From Nitrospirae bacterium RBG_19FT_COMBO_42_15 (GTDB lineage: Bacteria > Nitrospirota > CAKKRA01 > 9FT-COMBO-42-15): 16,962 bases of DNA. Under the pieces are notes generated by a model, which saw nothing but the letters and a program-made list of their open reading frames with translations, was not told the origin of the DNA and searched no databases. The translations under genes were made by a program, and so were the position numbers. Shown piece after piece: positions 7,401 to 13,836 of the stretch. The first letter of the stretch is position 1, and every line of letters begins with the position of its first letter. The DNA lies in NCBI GenBank assembly GCA_001803815.1, contig MHEL01000131.1, positions 2,508 to 19,469 on the forward strand, in the 5' to 3' direction.

Positions 7401-8276
7401 AAGGAGTCTGTTAAGAAGATATTCGGCCATGACCCGTCAAGGGTATGGACATTAAAACATGCGGATCTGACTCCAAAGGCAATGGATGCGGCTATGGGTG
7501 AATACCACTCAGTTGCCGATGAGGTGGCAGGTCCTGACAGAAACTTCCGCACAAGCTATGATGACATAGTTGCTCAGCCAAAGAGGTGGCTAAACAGCCC
7601 GCTGTGGTCAGGCGATACAAGAAATGGAAGGTCATATACAGGATATAGCAATCAGATAGATTTCAGGCTCCCATGGAGGACATTGACAGGGAGGCAGCAT
7701 TTCTATCTTGACCATCCAACATATCTTGAATTTGGAGAGGCCCTGTGCACACACAAATACAAGCTTGATCCAAACAAGATGAATGAAATAAAGAAAAGCG
7801 ACAGAACAGACGCCCTGCATCTGAACTATATTACTCCGCACGGCAAGTGGCAGATACACTCTACACACTATGATAATCTTAGGATGCTGACGCTTTCACG
7901 CGGCGGCAATGTAATATGGGTAAATGACAGAGACTCAGAGAGCGTGGGCATAAAGGACAATGATTGGGTAGAGGCATACAATGATAACGGCGTATACTGC
8001 GCCCGTGCCGTTGTAAGCGCAAGGATACCGTCCGGAACATGCTTTGCCTATCATTCGCAGGAAAAGACAATAAATGTGCCAAAATCCCAGATAAGGAACA
8101 AGGTAAGGGGCGGATACCACAACAGCCTTCCGAGGCAGAGGCTAAAACTCCCTACACTTAGTGTGGCGGGTTATGGACAGTTCTCCTATGGATTTAATTC
8201 ATGGGGTCCAATACCCATCATCAGGGACACAACCATCTTACTTAGGAAGATGAAGAATCAGGAGGTGGAATGGTAA
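4494..8276 (+). CDS. narG: Respiratory nitrate reductase alpha subunit (molybdenum catalytic subunit; NxrA-like role not excluded)
   Basis: A 1260-residue molybdopterin oxidoreductase, close in length to E. coli NarG (1247), and alignable by eye along most of its length. The FS0 iron-sulfur site is His-Cys3: H34, C38, C42 (STHGNNCTGGCSW) and C77 (EPRGCQRG). The molybdenum-ligand aspartate is D221 in EQTDVCESADW; E. coli has proline where this protein has cysteine. Other conserved blocks are SPIPAMSMISYASGARY, CGCVGRNGGGQNHYVGQE and the C-terminal RKMKN. There is no twin-arginine signal, so the active site is cytoplasmic. It starts right at the cytochrome stop with a G-rich ribosome site. It binds NarH and NarI. 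Cytoplasmic NXR enzymes of nitrite oxidisers are close homologues, so the direction of catalysis cannot be settled from this sequence alone. Confidence 0.95.
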   Translation: MATLIQDIVNPVKRGWEEFYRNRWQYDKTVRSTHGNNCTGGCSWMVYVKDGIITWELQAVDYPLLEPTIPPYEPRGCQRGISASWYVYSPVRVKYPYVRGTLIEAWREARTKHSDAVDAWASIVEDPELSKKIKWSRGKGGFRRFDWDTAAEIITAAQMYTIKKYGPDRNISFSPIPAMSMISYASGARYHQLIGAVSLSFYDYYTDLPNAHPQVWGEQTDVCESADWYHSAYVVITGATPNRTRTADCHFIAELRMGGAKLVVMTPDYSESAKYADLWVPVKPGSDGAIWMAINHVICKEFYADRQVPYFVDYAKSYTDLPHLIKLKKTKNGYEMGRFLRAMDLKEYADTDNPEWKFAMWDSKANKPRIVYGGMGFRYPKKKESESKWNTLLKDEKTGEQIDPELTLLGGKKGEALECAFYELDTGEVYKREVPVRYIDTVTEGKIPVTTVFDMQMSHLGVARPGLSGDFPKSYDDDKGFSPAWQEKYTGIGRATIIQIAREFASTAEATKGRCMVISGASSNHYYHSDLIYRSFIGSLMLCGCVGRNGGGQNHYVGQERLAPFDSWGQISHALDWARPPRFQNTPSYWYIHTQMFKYDDKLTEYHVVPDKNAIKYQHCADWQVQAVRLGGLPWYPQLNKSPLVIADEAQKAGAKTDADIVNYTVKQIKNGSYQFAVEDPDAPDNWPRVWMIWRGNAIGSSARGHEYFLKFLLGTHHNLDCEEVAKPYINDMKYRESPLGKLDLIVDLNMRMNTTPMYSDIVLPAAHWYEKEDINTTDLHSYIHPMGAAVPPNWESKSDWDAFKFIAKKFSELAEKHFPKPVKDVVMTPLMHDTAGEITQPAIPDVKDWKKGDCDLIPGVTGPSITVATRDYANTYNRYISLGPLMKGKYGFHNIMLDGGPFYKEYMNDPHTQAVEWGGEKYISLREAKEACNAVIFFSSLTNGEVNYQEWLIEEHHTGLHGEQYKEAKESVKKIFGHDPSRVWTLKHADLTPKAMDAAMGEYHSVADEVAGPDRNFRTSYDDIVAQPKRWLNSPLWSGDTRNGRSYTGYSNQIDFRLPWRTLTGRQHFYLDHPTYLEFGEALCTHKYKLDPNKMNEIKKSDRTDALHLNYITPHGKWQIHSTHYDNLRMLTLSRGGNVIWVNDRDSESVGIKDNDWVEAYNDNGVYCARAVVSARIPSGTCFAYHSQEKTINVPKSQIRNKVRGGYHNSLPRQRLKLPTLSVAGYGQFSYGFNSWGPIPIIRDTTILLRKMKNQEVEW

Positions 8277-9796
8277 TGGATATAAGAGCGCAGTTATCAA
8301 TGAGTTTTAACCTTGACAAATGTATAGGGTGCCATACCTGCAGCGTATCCTGCAAGAATATATGGACAACCCGTCAAGGCGCGGAATATATGTGGTGGAA
8401 CAATGTGGAGACCAAACCCGGCGCAGGATTCCCGCTTACATGGGAGGATCAGGAAAGGTACAGGGGCGGTTGGGAGGTCTCTGACGGCGGCAATTTGAGG
8501 CTTAAGCTCATCAAGGGCAACAAGTTAAGGACTCTGGCAAGCATCTTTTTTCAGCCGAACCTGCCCACAATAGATGACTACTATGAGCCGTTTACTTATG
8601 ATTATCAGAATCTGTTTAATGCGCCGGCTGGGGATGACCAGCCGGTAGCAAGGCCAAAGTCTCTTATTACAGGCGATTTCATGGAGAAGATTTCACTTGG
8701 ACCAAACTGGGATGATGACTTTGGCGGCTCTCCGCTTTATGGCTCAAATGACCCGAACTTAAAGGGCCTTTCAGAGTCGCAAAAGGAGATGCTTACAAAG
8801 TTTCACAAGCTCTTCTACTTTTATGTGCCGAGGATATGCAATCACTGCCTCAACCCGGCCTGCGTGGCAGCGTGTCCGTCAGGCGCTCTATATAAGAGGG
8901 GCGAGGACGGCATAGTGCTTATTGATCAGGATACATGCCGCGCATGGAGATTCTGCGTAAGCGCATGCCCGTATAAAAAGCCCTACTACAACTGGGCAAC
9001 CGGGAAGTCTGAAAAGTGCATCTTCTGCTATCCGAGGACAGAGACAGGCCAGCCAAATGCATGCGCCCATTCCTGCGTTGGAAGGATCAGGACAGTAGGC
9101 GCGCTTCTCTATGACGCAGAAAGGATACAGGAGATTGCAAAACTTCCTGATGAAAAATTGGTTGACGGCATGAGGGATATTGTTTTGGATCCATTTGATC
9201 CGAAGGTTGTAGAGGCTGCAAAAAAGGCAGGCATTGATGGAAACTGGATTGCTGCGGCGCAGAATTCGCCTGCATACAATCTGTTTAAAAAGTGGAGGCT
9301 CTCAATGCCGAATCATCCTGAATTCAGGACGCTCCCGATGAACACCTATATTCCGCCTCTATCGCCTATCCTTCATCAGGTAAAGGCAGACAGGGGAGGC
9401 CTCTTTGACCCAGAGGCAGATGACTTCTTTAATGATATAGACAAGATGAGGATACCTGTAAAATTCCTTGCAAATCTGCTGAGCGCGGGCAATGAGAAGA
9501 TTGTAATAGAGTCCCTGAAAAAGCAGATGGCTGTCAGGATCTACTGGCGCCAGAAGCGCGTCGGCGATATAGGCGAGAAGGCAGTCAAGTCTGCGCTCTC
9601 TTCATCAGGGCTTACGCCGCAGGATTGCGAAGATATCTACAGGCTAAATTCTCTTGCAACATATAAGGAGAGGTTTGTAATTCCTGAGACGCACCGCGAG
9701 AGCAAGTCAACTGTTGACCCAAGGACAATGTATGAGAAGAGGGGAACAGTTGGTTTTGGAACCAAGAAGAAGGAGCTTATAGGGAGACAGTGGTAA
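8276..9796 (+). CDS. narH: Nitrate reductase beta subunit (iron-sulfur electron transfer)
   Basis: A 506-residue ferredoxin-like subunit that passes electrons from NarI to NarG. Four cysteine groups are visible: C16, C19, C22, C26; C188, C191, C196, C200; C221, C227, C231 with W224 in place of a fourth cysteine (the [3Fe-4S] site); and C248, C251, C263, C267. This is the standard NarH set of three [4Fe-4S] and one [3Fe-4S]. I chose the ATG at 8276 rather than 8270: MDIRAQLSMSFNLDKC aligns with the E. coli start MKIRSQVGMVLNLDKC, and the start overlaps the narG stop as TAATG, a classic coupling arrangement after GGAGGTGG (8261-8268). Length is near the usual 512. Confidence 0.95.
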   Translation: MDIRAQLSMSFNLDKCIGCHTCSVSCKNIWTTRQGAEYMWWNNVETKPGAGFPLTWEDQERYRGGWEVSDGGNLRLKLIKGNKLRTLASIFFQPNLPTIDDYYEPFTYDYQNLFNAPAGDDQPVARPKSLITGDFMEKISLGPNWDDDFGGSPLYGSNDPNLKGLSESQKEMLTKFHKLFYFYVPRICNHCLNPACVAACPSGALYKRGEDGIVLIDQDTCRAWRFCVSACPYKKPYYNWATGKSEKCIFCYPRTETGQPNACAHSCVGRIRTVGALLYDAERIQEIAKLPDEKLVDGMRDIVLDPFDPKVVEAAKKAGIDGNWIAAAQNSPAYNLFKKWRLSMPNHPEFRTLPMNTYIPPLSPILHQVKADRGGLFDPEADDFFNDIDKMRIPVKFLANLLSAGNEKIVIESLKKQMAVRIYWRQKRVGDIGEKAVKSALSSSGLTPQDCEDIYRLNSLATYKERFVIPETHRESKSTVDPRTMYEKRGTVGFGTKKKELIGRQW

Positions 9797-9808
9797 TTCC
9801 CTACTGGT

Positions 9809-9840
9809 TGGCAGGGGTGTATAATTATACGCCCCTGCCA
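9809..9840. repeat. Perfectly folded 32-base palindromic repeat between narH and narJ
   Basis: TGGCAGGGGTGTATAA (9809-9824) is followed directly by its inverted copy TTATACGCCCCTGCCA (9825-9840), with a single T-G mismatch that would be a wobble in RNA. No T-run follows. Outer arms GCAGGG/CCCTGC recur in the palindrome at 11197-11224, suggesting a dispersed repeat family. It widens the normally tight narH-narJ junction to 123 bases. Confidence 0.75.
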
Positions 9841-9867
9841 GCTATCATTGAAAATTTTAAATTGCAA

Positions 9868-9887
9868 CCTGCCTGTCGGCAGACAGG
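9868..9887. repeat. Near-palindrome upstream of narJ
   Basis: CCTGCCTGTCGGCAGACAGG is a 20-base near-palindrome. It offers two mutually exclusive hairpins: CTGCC/GGCAG (9869-9873 with 9878-9882) and CCTGTC/GACAGG (9872-9877 with 9882-9887). It sits 32 bases before the narJ start and could affect translation or stability of the distal message. Confidence 0.55.
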
Positions 9888-9919
9888 AATAAAAAATGCA
9901 ATTTTGGGGAGAAAAAGAT

Positions 9920-10480
9920 ATGCAGACAGTTGTTACAGAAAAGGAACTATATACACAATTTGCCAAACTTTTGGAATTTCCGCGTGAGGATATCAGGCAA
10001 ATTGTAGAAGAGTGCATACAGGAGCTGTATGGAAGCCAGTATCCTGAGGAGGTAATCAAGGAGCTTCTCTCCTTTAAAAATGATTTAGACAGGCTCTCCC
10101 TTGATTCATTGCAGGAGCTTTACTCTTACACCTTTGAACTTGTCTCTGACACTACACTGGATATGGGCTACTATCTCCATGCTGGTCAGGATGGGTTTAA
10201 GAGGGCAAAGAATTTAGTAACAATCAAGGCAATGTACAGGGACAAGGGATTCCCATTTGAAGAGGCTGCCAAAGGCGAGCTCCCTGACCACCTTTCAGTC
10301 CTCCTGCAGTTTCTTGGTTTTATAGATAGCGAGGAGCTGAGAAGGGATTTTATGAAGACATTTGTGGTAGTGTCTATGGAGAAACTCCACAGGAATTTCC
10401 AGACAAAGAAAAACGCTTACAGGCATCTGATAAATGCCTTATATAAAATAATTGACAAAGATGTAAAGGAGGGAAAATAG
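9920..10480 (+). CDS. narJ: Nitrate reductase assembly chaperone (NarJ/TorD family)
   Basis: A 186-residue, largely helical chaperone that binds apo-NarG in the cytoplasm and assists cofactor insertion and docking to NarI; it is not part of the final enzyme. The diagnostic motif is ELPDHL at 120-125, as in E. coli NarJ. It is shorter than the E. coli protein (236), lacking most of the C-terminal extension. I chose the ATG at 9920 over 9896 because GGGGAG lies at proper spacing and the N-terminus then fits the family. It follows a palindrome-rich 123-base gap after narH and ends two bases before narI. Confidence 0.88.
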   Translation: MQTVVTEKELYTQFAKLLEFPREDIRQIVEECIQELYGSQYPEEVIKELLSFKNDLDRLSLDSLQELYSYTFELVSDTTLDMGYYLHAGQDGFKRAKNLVTIKAMYRDKGFPFEEAAKGELPDHLSVLLQFLGFIDSEELRRDFMKTFVVVSMEKLHRNFQTKKNAYRHLINALYKIIDKDVKEGK

Positions 10481-10482
10481 AC

Positions 10483-11187
10483 ATGATAGATAATATATTG
10501 TTTGGGCACATGCCGTATCTGTTTATAGTAACTGCAGTAGTAGGCACAATATACAGATATGTTGCAAACAGATATACATGGTCAAGTCTCTCATCGCAGT
10601 TTCTTGAGAATAAGTCGCTTTTTTATGGGTCATTTCCATGGCACTATGGGATAATAATCATCCTTCTTGGACATATAATTGGCATTATTACTCCCGGAAG
10701 CATTCTGGCGTGGAACAGTGTGCCGCTCAGGCTCTATATACTTGAGATCAGCGGTCTTTCACTCGGCATCCTTGCCTTTATCGGCCTTCTTGTGCTTGTT
10801 TACAGGAGACTTACAGACAGCAGGGTAAAGGCAGTAACATCCTCTTGGGATGTGCTTTTGCTTATTGTGCTTTTGATACAGGTTGCAACCGGCCTCGCCA
10901 ATGCAACAATGTACAGATGGGGTTCAAACTGGTATGCAGCATCAGCAGTTCCATGGATATGGTCAATCCTGACCCTGAATCCGAGGGTTGATTATATTGC
11001 TACACTGCCTTTAATTACAAAGGTGCATATCTTTAATGCGCTGATATTTATAGGACTGATACCATTTACAAGGCTTGTTCACTTCTTAGCATTTATCGGG
11101 CCGATTAAATATCTCTTCAGGCCGTGGCAGGTGGTCAGATGGTATAACAGGGATACACAGACAGAGAATATTGTGCAGTATAAGTAG
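10483..11187 (+). CDS. narI: Nitrate reductase gamma subunit (membrane diheme cytochrome b)
   Basis: A 234-residue protein with five membrane helices that oxidises quinol and anchors NarGH. The four heme b ligands are H54 (PWHYG), H64 (LGHIIGIITPG), H182 (KVHIFN) and H200 (RLVHFL), matching E. coli H56, H66, H187 and H205. In my manual alignment the quinol-site lysine K86 of E. coli corresponds to R83 here, a conservative change. Length is near the 225 of E. coli. It starts two bases after narJ with a strong AGGAGGG ribosome site. A palindromic repeat and a terminator follow. Confidence 0.93.
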   Translation: MIDNILFGHMPYLFIVTAVVGTIYRYVANRYTWSSLSSQFLENKSLFYGSFPWHYGIIIILLGHIIGIITPGSILAWNSVPLRLYILEISGLSLGILAFIGLLVLVYRRLTDSRVKAVTSSWDVLLLIVLLIQVATGLANATMYRWGSNWYAASAVPWIWSILTLNPRVDYIATLPLITKVHIFNALIFIGLIPFTRLVHFLAFIGPIKYLFRPWQVVRWYNRDTQTENIVQYK

Positions 11188-11196
11188 GGACATTAA

Positions 11197-11224
11197 GCAG
11201 GGACATGCCATGGTATGTCCCTGC
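11197..11224. repeat. Palindromic repeat between narI and narK2
   Basis: GCAGGGACAT (11197-11206) and ATGTCCCTGC (11215-11224) are exact inverted copies around GCCATGGT, itself centred on the palindrome CCATGG. The outer GCAGGG/CCCTGC matches the element at 9809-9840, while the inner sequence differs. It has no T-run of its own. It could be a REP-like element or an mRNA-stabilising hairpin at the narI 3' end. Confidence 0.7.
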
Positions 11225-11230
11225 AATTAC

Positions 11231-11270
11231 GGAGGCGGGAATAAGAATCTCACCTGCCTCCATTTTTTTG
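11231..11270 (+). terminator. Rho-independent terminator or attenuator upstream of the second narK
   Basis: GGAGGCGGG (11231-11239) pairs with CCTGCCTCC (11253-11261), nine pairs with one G-U, over a 13-base loop. ATTTTTTTG follows at once. It lies 24 bases before the next ATG, too close for a separate promoter between them. It therefore probably limits rather than separates expression of the second transporter. Confidence 0.75.
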
Positions 11271-11293
11271 TAAATTGAAAGGAGTAAATACCC

Positions 11294-12934
11294 ATGTCAT
11301 CATTGTTGAAAAAATGGGAGCCTGAAAATCAACAGTTCTGGAATCAGGAAGGGAGTGGCCGCGCATGGGGAACGCTTAGCGTTACTACATTCAGCCTGAT
11401 TGCCTCATTTGCAACATGGTTTGTCATGAGCGCTGTGGTTGTTCGTCTTCCACAGATTGGCTTTAAATTTAATACAATGCAGCTCTTCTGGCTTGCAGCC
11501 ATGCCGGGTCTTTCAGGAGGGGCGATGCGGACAGTTCACGCATTTTTAATTCCAATATTCGGCACAAGGGCTGTTATTACAGTAGCAACCTTTCTTAAAC
11601 TTATCCCAATGCTCTGGCTTGGGTTTGCTGTGCAGAATCCTGAGACTCCGTTTTTGCATTTCCTGATTATATCGTTCCTCTGCGGTTTTGGAGGAGGCGA
11701 CTTTTCATCTTTTATGCCATCGTCAAGTCTATTCTTTCCCAAAAGACTGCAAGGGACTGCTATGGGCTTGCAGGCAGGCATAGGTAATTTAGGCGTTAGT
11801 ATTACACAGTTTGTAGCTCCATGGATAATCGGTTTTGCTGTTGTAGGCGCTGCCGGGGCGCCTCAGATCTTTACTAAGGCAGATAATGTCTTTGCTGTGA
11901 AGATTACAAAAGACGCCGGAATTGTCAAGGATGTAGTGGTTAAAGATGATAAACTTGCAATGCTCATAACAGTTGTGAAGGATGAAGCAGGAGCAGTCAA
12001 GGATGTGGTCATTGCTGAGAGCGACCTGACAAAGGGGATGAAGGCTGATATCAAGAAAAACGAGGCAGGGGTAGTTACGGATGTAACAGTAAAGAAGATT
12101 ATTAAGAAGGATCTATGGCTTCAGAATGCAGCATTGTGGTATGTTCCTTATCTTATCGTCGCTGGAATCCTTTGCTGGATATACTTAAGGAGCGTGCCTA
12201 TGAAGAAGCCCTCAATCGGCAAGCTGGTAAAGGACATGACTGACAACAAGCATGGATATTTTATGACATGGACATATATCATGACATTCGGCTCATTCGC
12301 CGGTTTCGCAGCCTCATTCCCGCTCATGATAAAGACTATATACGGTAACATTCCCGGAATGGATGCGGCACTGGCTCCGGATCCGCTTAAATATGCATTT
12401 CTTGGCCCGCTTATCGGCTCTGTCATTCGCTTTGCCGGCGGACCATTATCCGATAAATGGGGGGGGAGCATATTTACGCAGATCTCAGGGTTAGGTCTGA
12501 TCATTGGGTGCATGGCCCTGATATTCGGCGGCTACCTGACGCCTACATCCCTTGACCAGTTCCCAATGTTTGTTGTGATAATGCTTTGGTTATTCTTTTC
12601 GGCAGGAATTGGCAACTTTTCAACCTTCCGGCAGTATCCGATTGTCTATGCCTATAATCCAAGAATGGGGGCGCAGATACTCGGCTGGACAGGCGCATGG
12701 GCAGCTTATGGGCCGTTTGTCTTTTCATCCCTTATCGGCGCTTCTATCACAAATTATGGTTCAGCAATACCATTTTTTGCTGGTGCAGCGGTTTTCTATT
12801 TTATAGGAAGCATTATTAACTGGTGGTACTACACCAAGCCGGGCGCTGAGAGGGGCGACTGGGGCACAGGCAAGACTTGGTGGGACAGGATATCCGAGTC
12901 TGATAGGAAGAAGTATATAAGCCAGAATCCATAA
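11294..12934 (+). CDS. narK: NarK2-type nitrate/nitrite antiporter (MFS) with a periplasmic repeat insertion
   Basis: A 546-residue transporter, about 80 residues longer than E. coli NarK (463). The N-terminus (W8, W16, RAWGTL; FWLAAMPGLSGGAMR) is typical of the NarK/NarU type. Substrate arginines are R79 (GGAMRTV) and R379 (GSVIRFAGG); nitrate signatures are at 161-169 (AGIGNLGVS) and 437-445 (AGIGNFSTF). The extra length lies between helix 5 and helix 6, residues about 188-276, predicted periplasmic. This insertion holds three degenerate copies of a hydrophobic/lysine/aspartate unit and replaces a short loop. The ribosome site AAGGAG precedes the ATG. A terminator sits just upstream, so expression may be lower than narGHJI. 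Likely role is nitrate uptake coupled to nitrite export. Confidence 0.9.
   Translation: MSSLLKKWEPENQQFWNQEGSGRAWGTLSVTTFSLIASFATWFVMSAVVVRLPQIGFKFNTMQLFWLAAMPGLSGGAMRTVHAFLIPIFGTRAVITVATFLKLIPMLWLGFAVQNPETPFLHFLIISFLCGFGGGDFSSFMPSSSLFFPKRLQGTAMGLQAGIGNLGVSITQFVAPWIIGFAVVGAAGAPQIFTKADNVFAVKITKDAGIVKDVVVKDDKLAMLITVVKDEAGAVKDVVIAESDLTKGMKADIKKNEAGVVTDVTVKKIIKKDLWLQNAALWYVPYLIVAGILCWIYLRSVPMKKPSIGKLVKDMTDNKHGYFMTWTYIMTFGSFAGFAASFPLMIKTIYGNIPGMDAALAPDPLKYAFLGPLIGSVIRFAGGPLSDKWGGSIFTQISGLGLIIGCMALIFGGYLTPTSLDQFPMFVVIMLWLFFSAGIGNFSTFRQYPIVYAYNPRMGAQILGWTGAWAAYGPFVFSSLIGASITNYGSAIPFFAGAAVFYFIGSIINWWYYTKPGAERGDWGTGKTWWDRISESDRKKYISQNP
11897..12109 (+). repeat. Threefold degenerate tandem repeat inside the second NarK
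   Basis: The encoded units start at residues 202, 227 and 251. Each has (D/E)AG, then two residues further V(K/T)DV(V/T)(V/I), at AG positions 208-209, 232-233 and 258-259 and V-DV positions 211-216, 235-240 and 261-266. The period is 24-26 residues. At DNA level GTCAAGGATGT is shared by units one and two, so duplication was probably internal. Alternating pattern suggests beta-strands. Confidence 0.7.
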
Positions 12935-12964
12935 AAAGGGTCAGATGATTTTAGCATATTTGAG

Positions 12965-13177
12965 ATGACTGGCATACAATTAGATACAATATTAATATTG
13001 CTCGGTATAGTTTACGGCGCGCTTTTGATATTCTCTACATTTGTCAAGAATAGATTTACAGAGGCAATGAGGATTGATGCCCTGATGCTGGCAAATCCGA
13101 CTCAGAATACCAGAATCTTAAATCTGATTGCAGGGCTGCTGATATTAGGATATATGATTTATTCGCTGCTGGCATAG
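12965..13177 (+). CDS. Small two-helix membrane protein, unknown function
   Basis: A 70-residue protein with two predicted membrane helices (about 8-26 and 49-68) and a polar, mildly basic middle (KNRFTEAMRIDALMLANPTQNTR). I do not recognise a family. It follows the second narK by 30 bases on the same strand. Its start ATGA overlaps the stop of a seven-codon frame beginning at ATG 12946, which has AAAAAGGG upstream; the gene's own ribosome site is weak, so coupling with that mini-frame is possible. Small hydrophobic proteins often accompany membrane complexes, but no role can be assigned here. It may be the last gene of the nar operon, since an inverted repeat and a new promoter follow. Confidence 0.6.
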   Translation: MTGIQLDTILILLGIVYGALLIFSTFVKNRFTEAMRIDALMLANPTQNTRILNLIAGLLILGYMIYSLLA

Positions 13178-13192
13178 CCTGTCTTTCAAGTG

Positions 13193-13228
13193 TATAAACA
13201 CGAGAAAACAGACAATGTTTATATTTTT
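13193..13228 (+). terminator. AT-rich inverted repeat with T-run, possible end of the nar operon
   Basis: TATAAACA (13193-13200) pairs with TGTTTATA (13216-13223) over a 15-base loop, followed by TTTTT (13224-13228). The stem is AT-rich, so termination would be weak. It could instead be an operator, as it lies 17 bases upstream of the -35 box at 13245. Confidence 0.4.
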
Positions 13229-13244
13229 GGCAAACTGATAGGGA

Positions 13245-13274
13245 TGGACAGGTGCAGCCTGAAAATGCTATAAT
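13245..13274 (+). promoter_or_regulatory. Sigma-70-like promoter of the downstream five-gene cluster
   Basis: TGGACA (13245-13250, five of six to TTGACA) and a perfect TATAAT (13269-13274) are separated by 18 bases. The expected start is near 13281, about 25 bases before the next ATG, whose ribosome site is GAGGAGG. This marks a transcription unit separate from the sigma-54 nar operon. Confidence 0.6.
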
Positions 13275-13305
13275 GTTTCACAAATATTTAACAGAGGAGG
13301 ATTAA

Positions 13306-13833
13306 ATGGAAATTACAACAAATGAACAGGCAAAGGAATTAATTCAAAAATGGCTTACAGAAAATCATCATCAGGTGAATGATGTAAAGGATGAAAACGC
13401 AAATTTTCACCTTGAGGTTGACTACCCGCAGAGCACAATGAAGAGGCAGCGCATAATACAGCCCAAAGAGTATCCTTCAATGGTGCTGATTTTAAACGGC
13501 GTTGCTATAGCCCCGGAGCATCTTGAAAAGCTGAAAAAGATGAGCGAGGATGATAGAGAGGCATTTTATTCTGAGATAAGAAGGGAGCTGCTTTTTATTG
13601 AAAGCAGCTATGATATAAACATGGATGAAGCTGGAATTGCAAAGCAGGTGCAGTTTTCCTGTGAATTTTATTTTGACGGCCTTACAAAGACACAGCTTTT
13701 CAGGTCGCTTCTGATGAATTATAGAACGCTTATGTATATAGTTACAAAATTTAATGACAAGTTCGGCATACCAGTCATGGCGAACATACCGCTGCCTGAA
13801 CAGGAGATGGCAGGGCAGATGGCGAGGGCATAA
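13306..13833 (+). CDS. Conserved hypothetical protein, DUF2299-like
   Basis: A 175-residue soluble alpha/beta protein without signal or membrane segments. The N-terminal part (QAKELIQKWLTEN, then short strands LEVDYPQ, SMVLILNG) and the helical hairpin at 72-92 followed by a long C-terminal helix recall DUF2299, a family I know mainly from archaea with a secretion-chaperone-like fold. This is a resemblance, not a confirmed assignment. It has one cysteine (FSCEFYF). It is the first gene after the sigma-70-like promoter, with a strong GAGGAGG ribosome site, and ends three bases before the hemerythrin gene, so the two are almost certainly co-translated. Possible role is protein binding; unknown. 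Confidence 0.7.
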   Translation: MEITTNEQAKELIQKWLTENHHQVNDVKDENANFHLEVDYPQSTMKRQRIIQPKEYPSMVLILNGVAIAPEHLEKLKKMSEDDREAFYSEIRRELLFIESSYDINMDEAGIAKQVQFSCEFYFDGLTKTQLFRSLLMNYRTLMYIVTKFNDKFGIPVMANIPLPEQEMAGQMARA

Positions 13834-13836
13834 AAG

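Noticed and set aside
6927..7430. Long minus-strand open frame opposite narG.
   Set aside because: It lies fully within the clearly coding narG, has no family features, and matches the pattern of shadow frames seen elsewhere.
11211..11225. TGGTATGTCCCTGCA resembles a second sigma-54 promoter before the second narK.
   Set aside because: GG and GC are separated by nine rather than ten bases and the -24 box is poor; the bases are the arm of a palindromic repeat.
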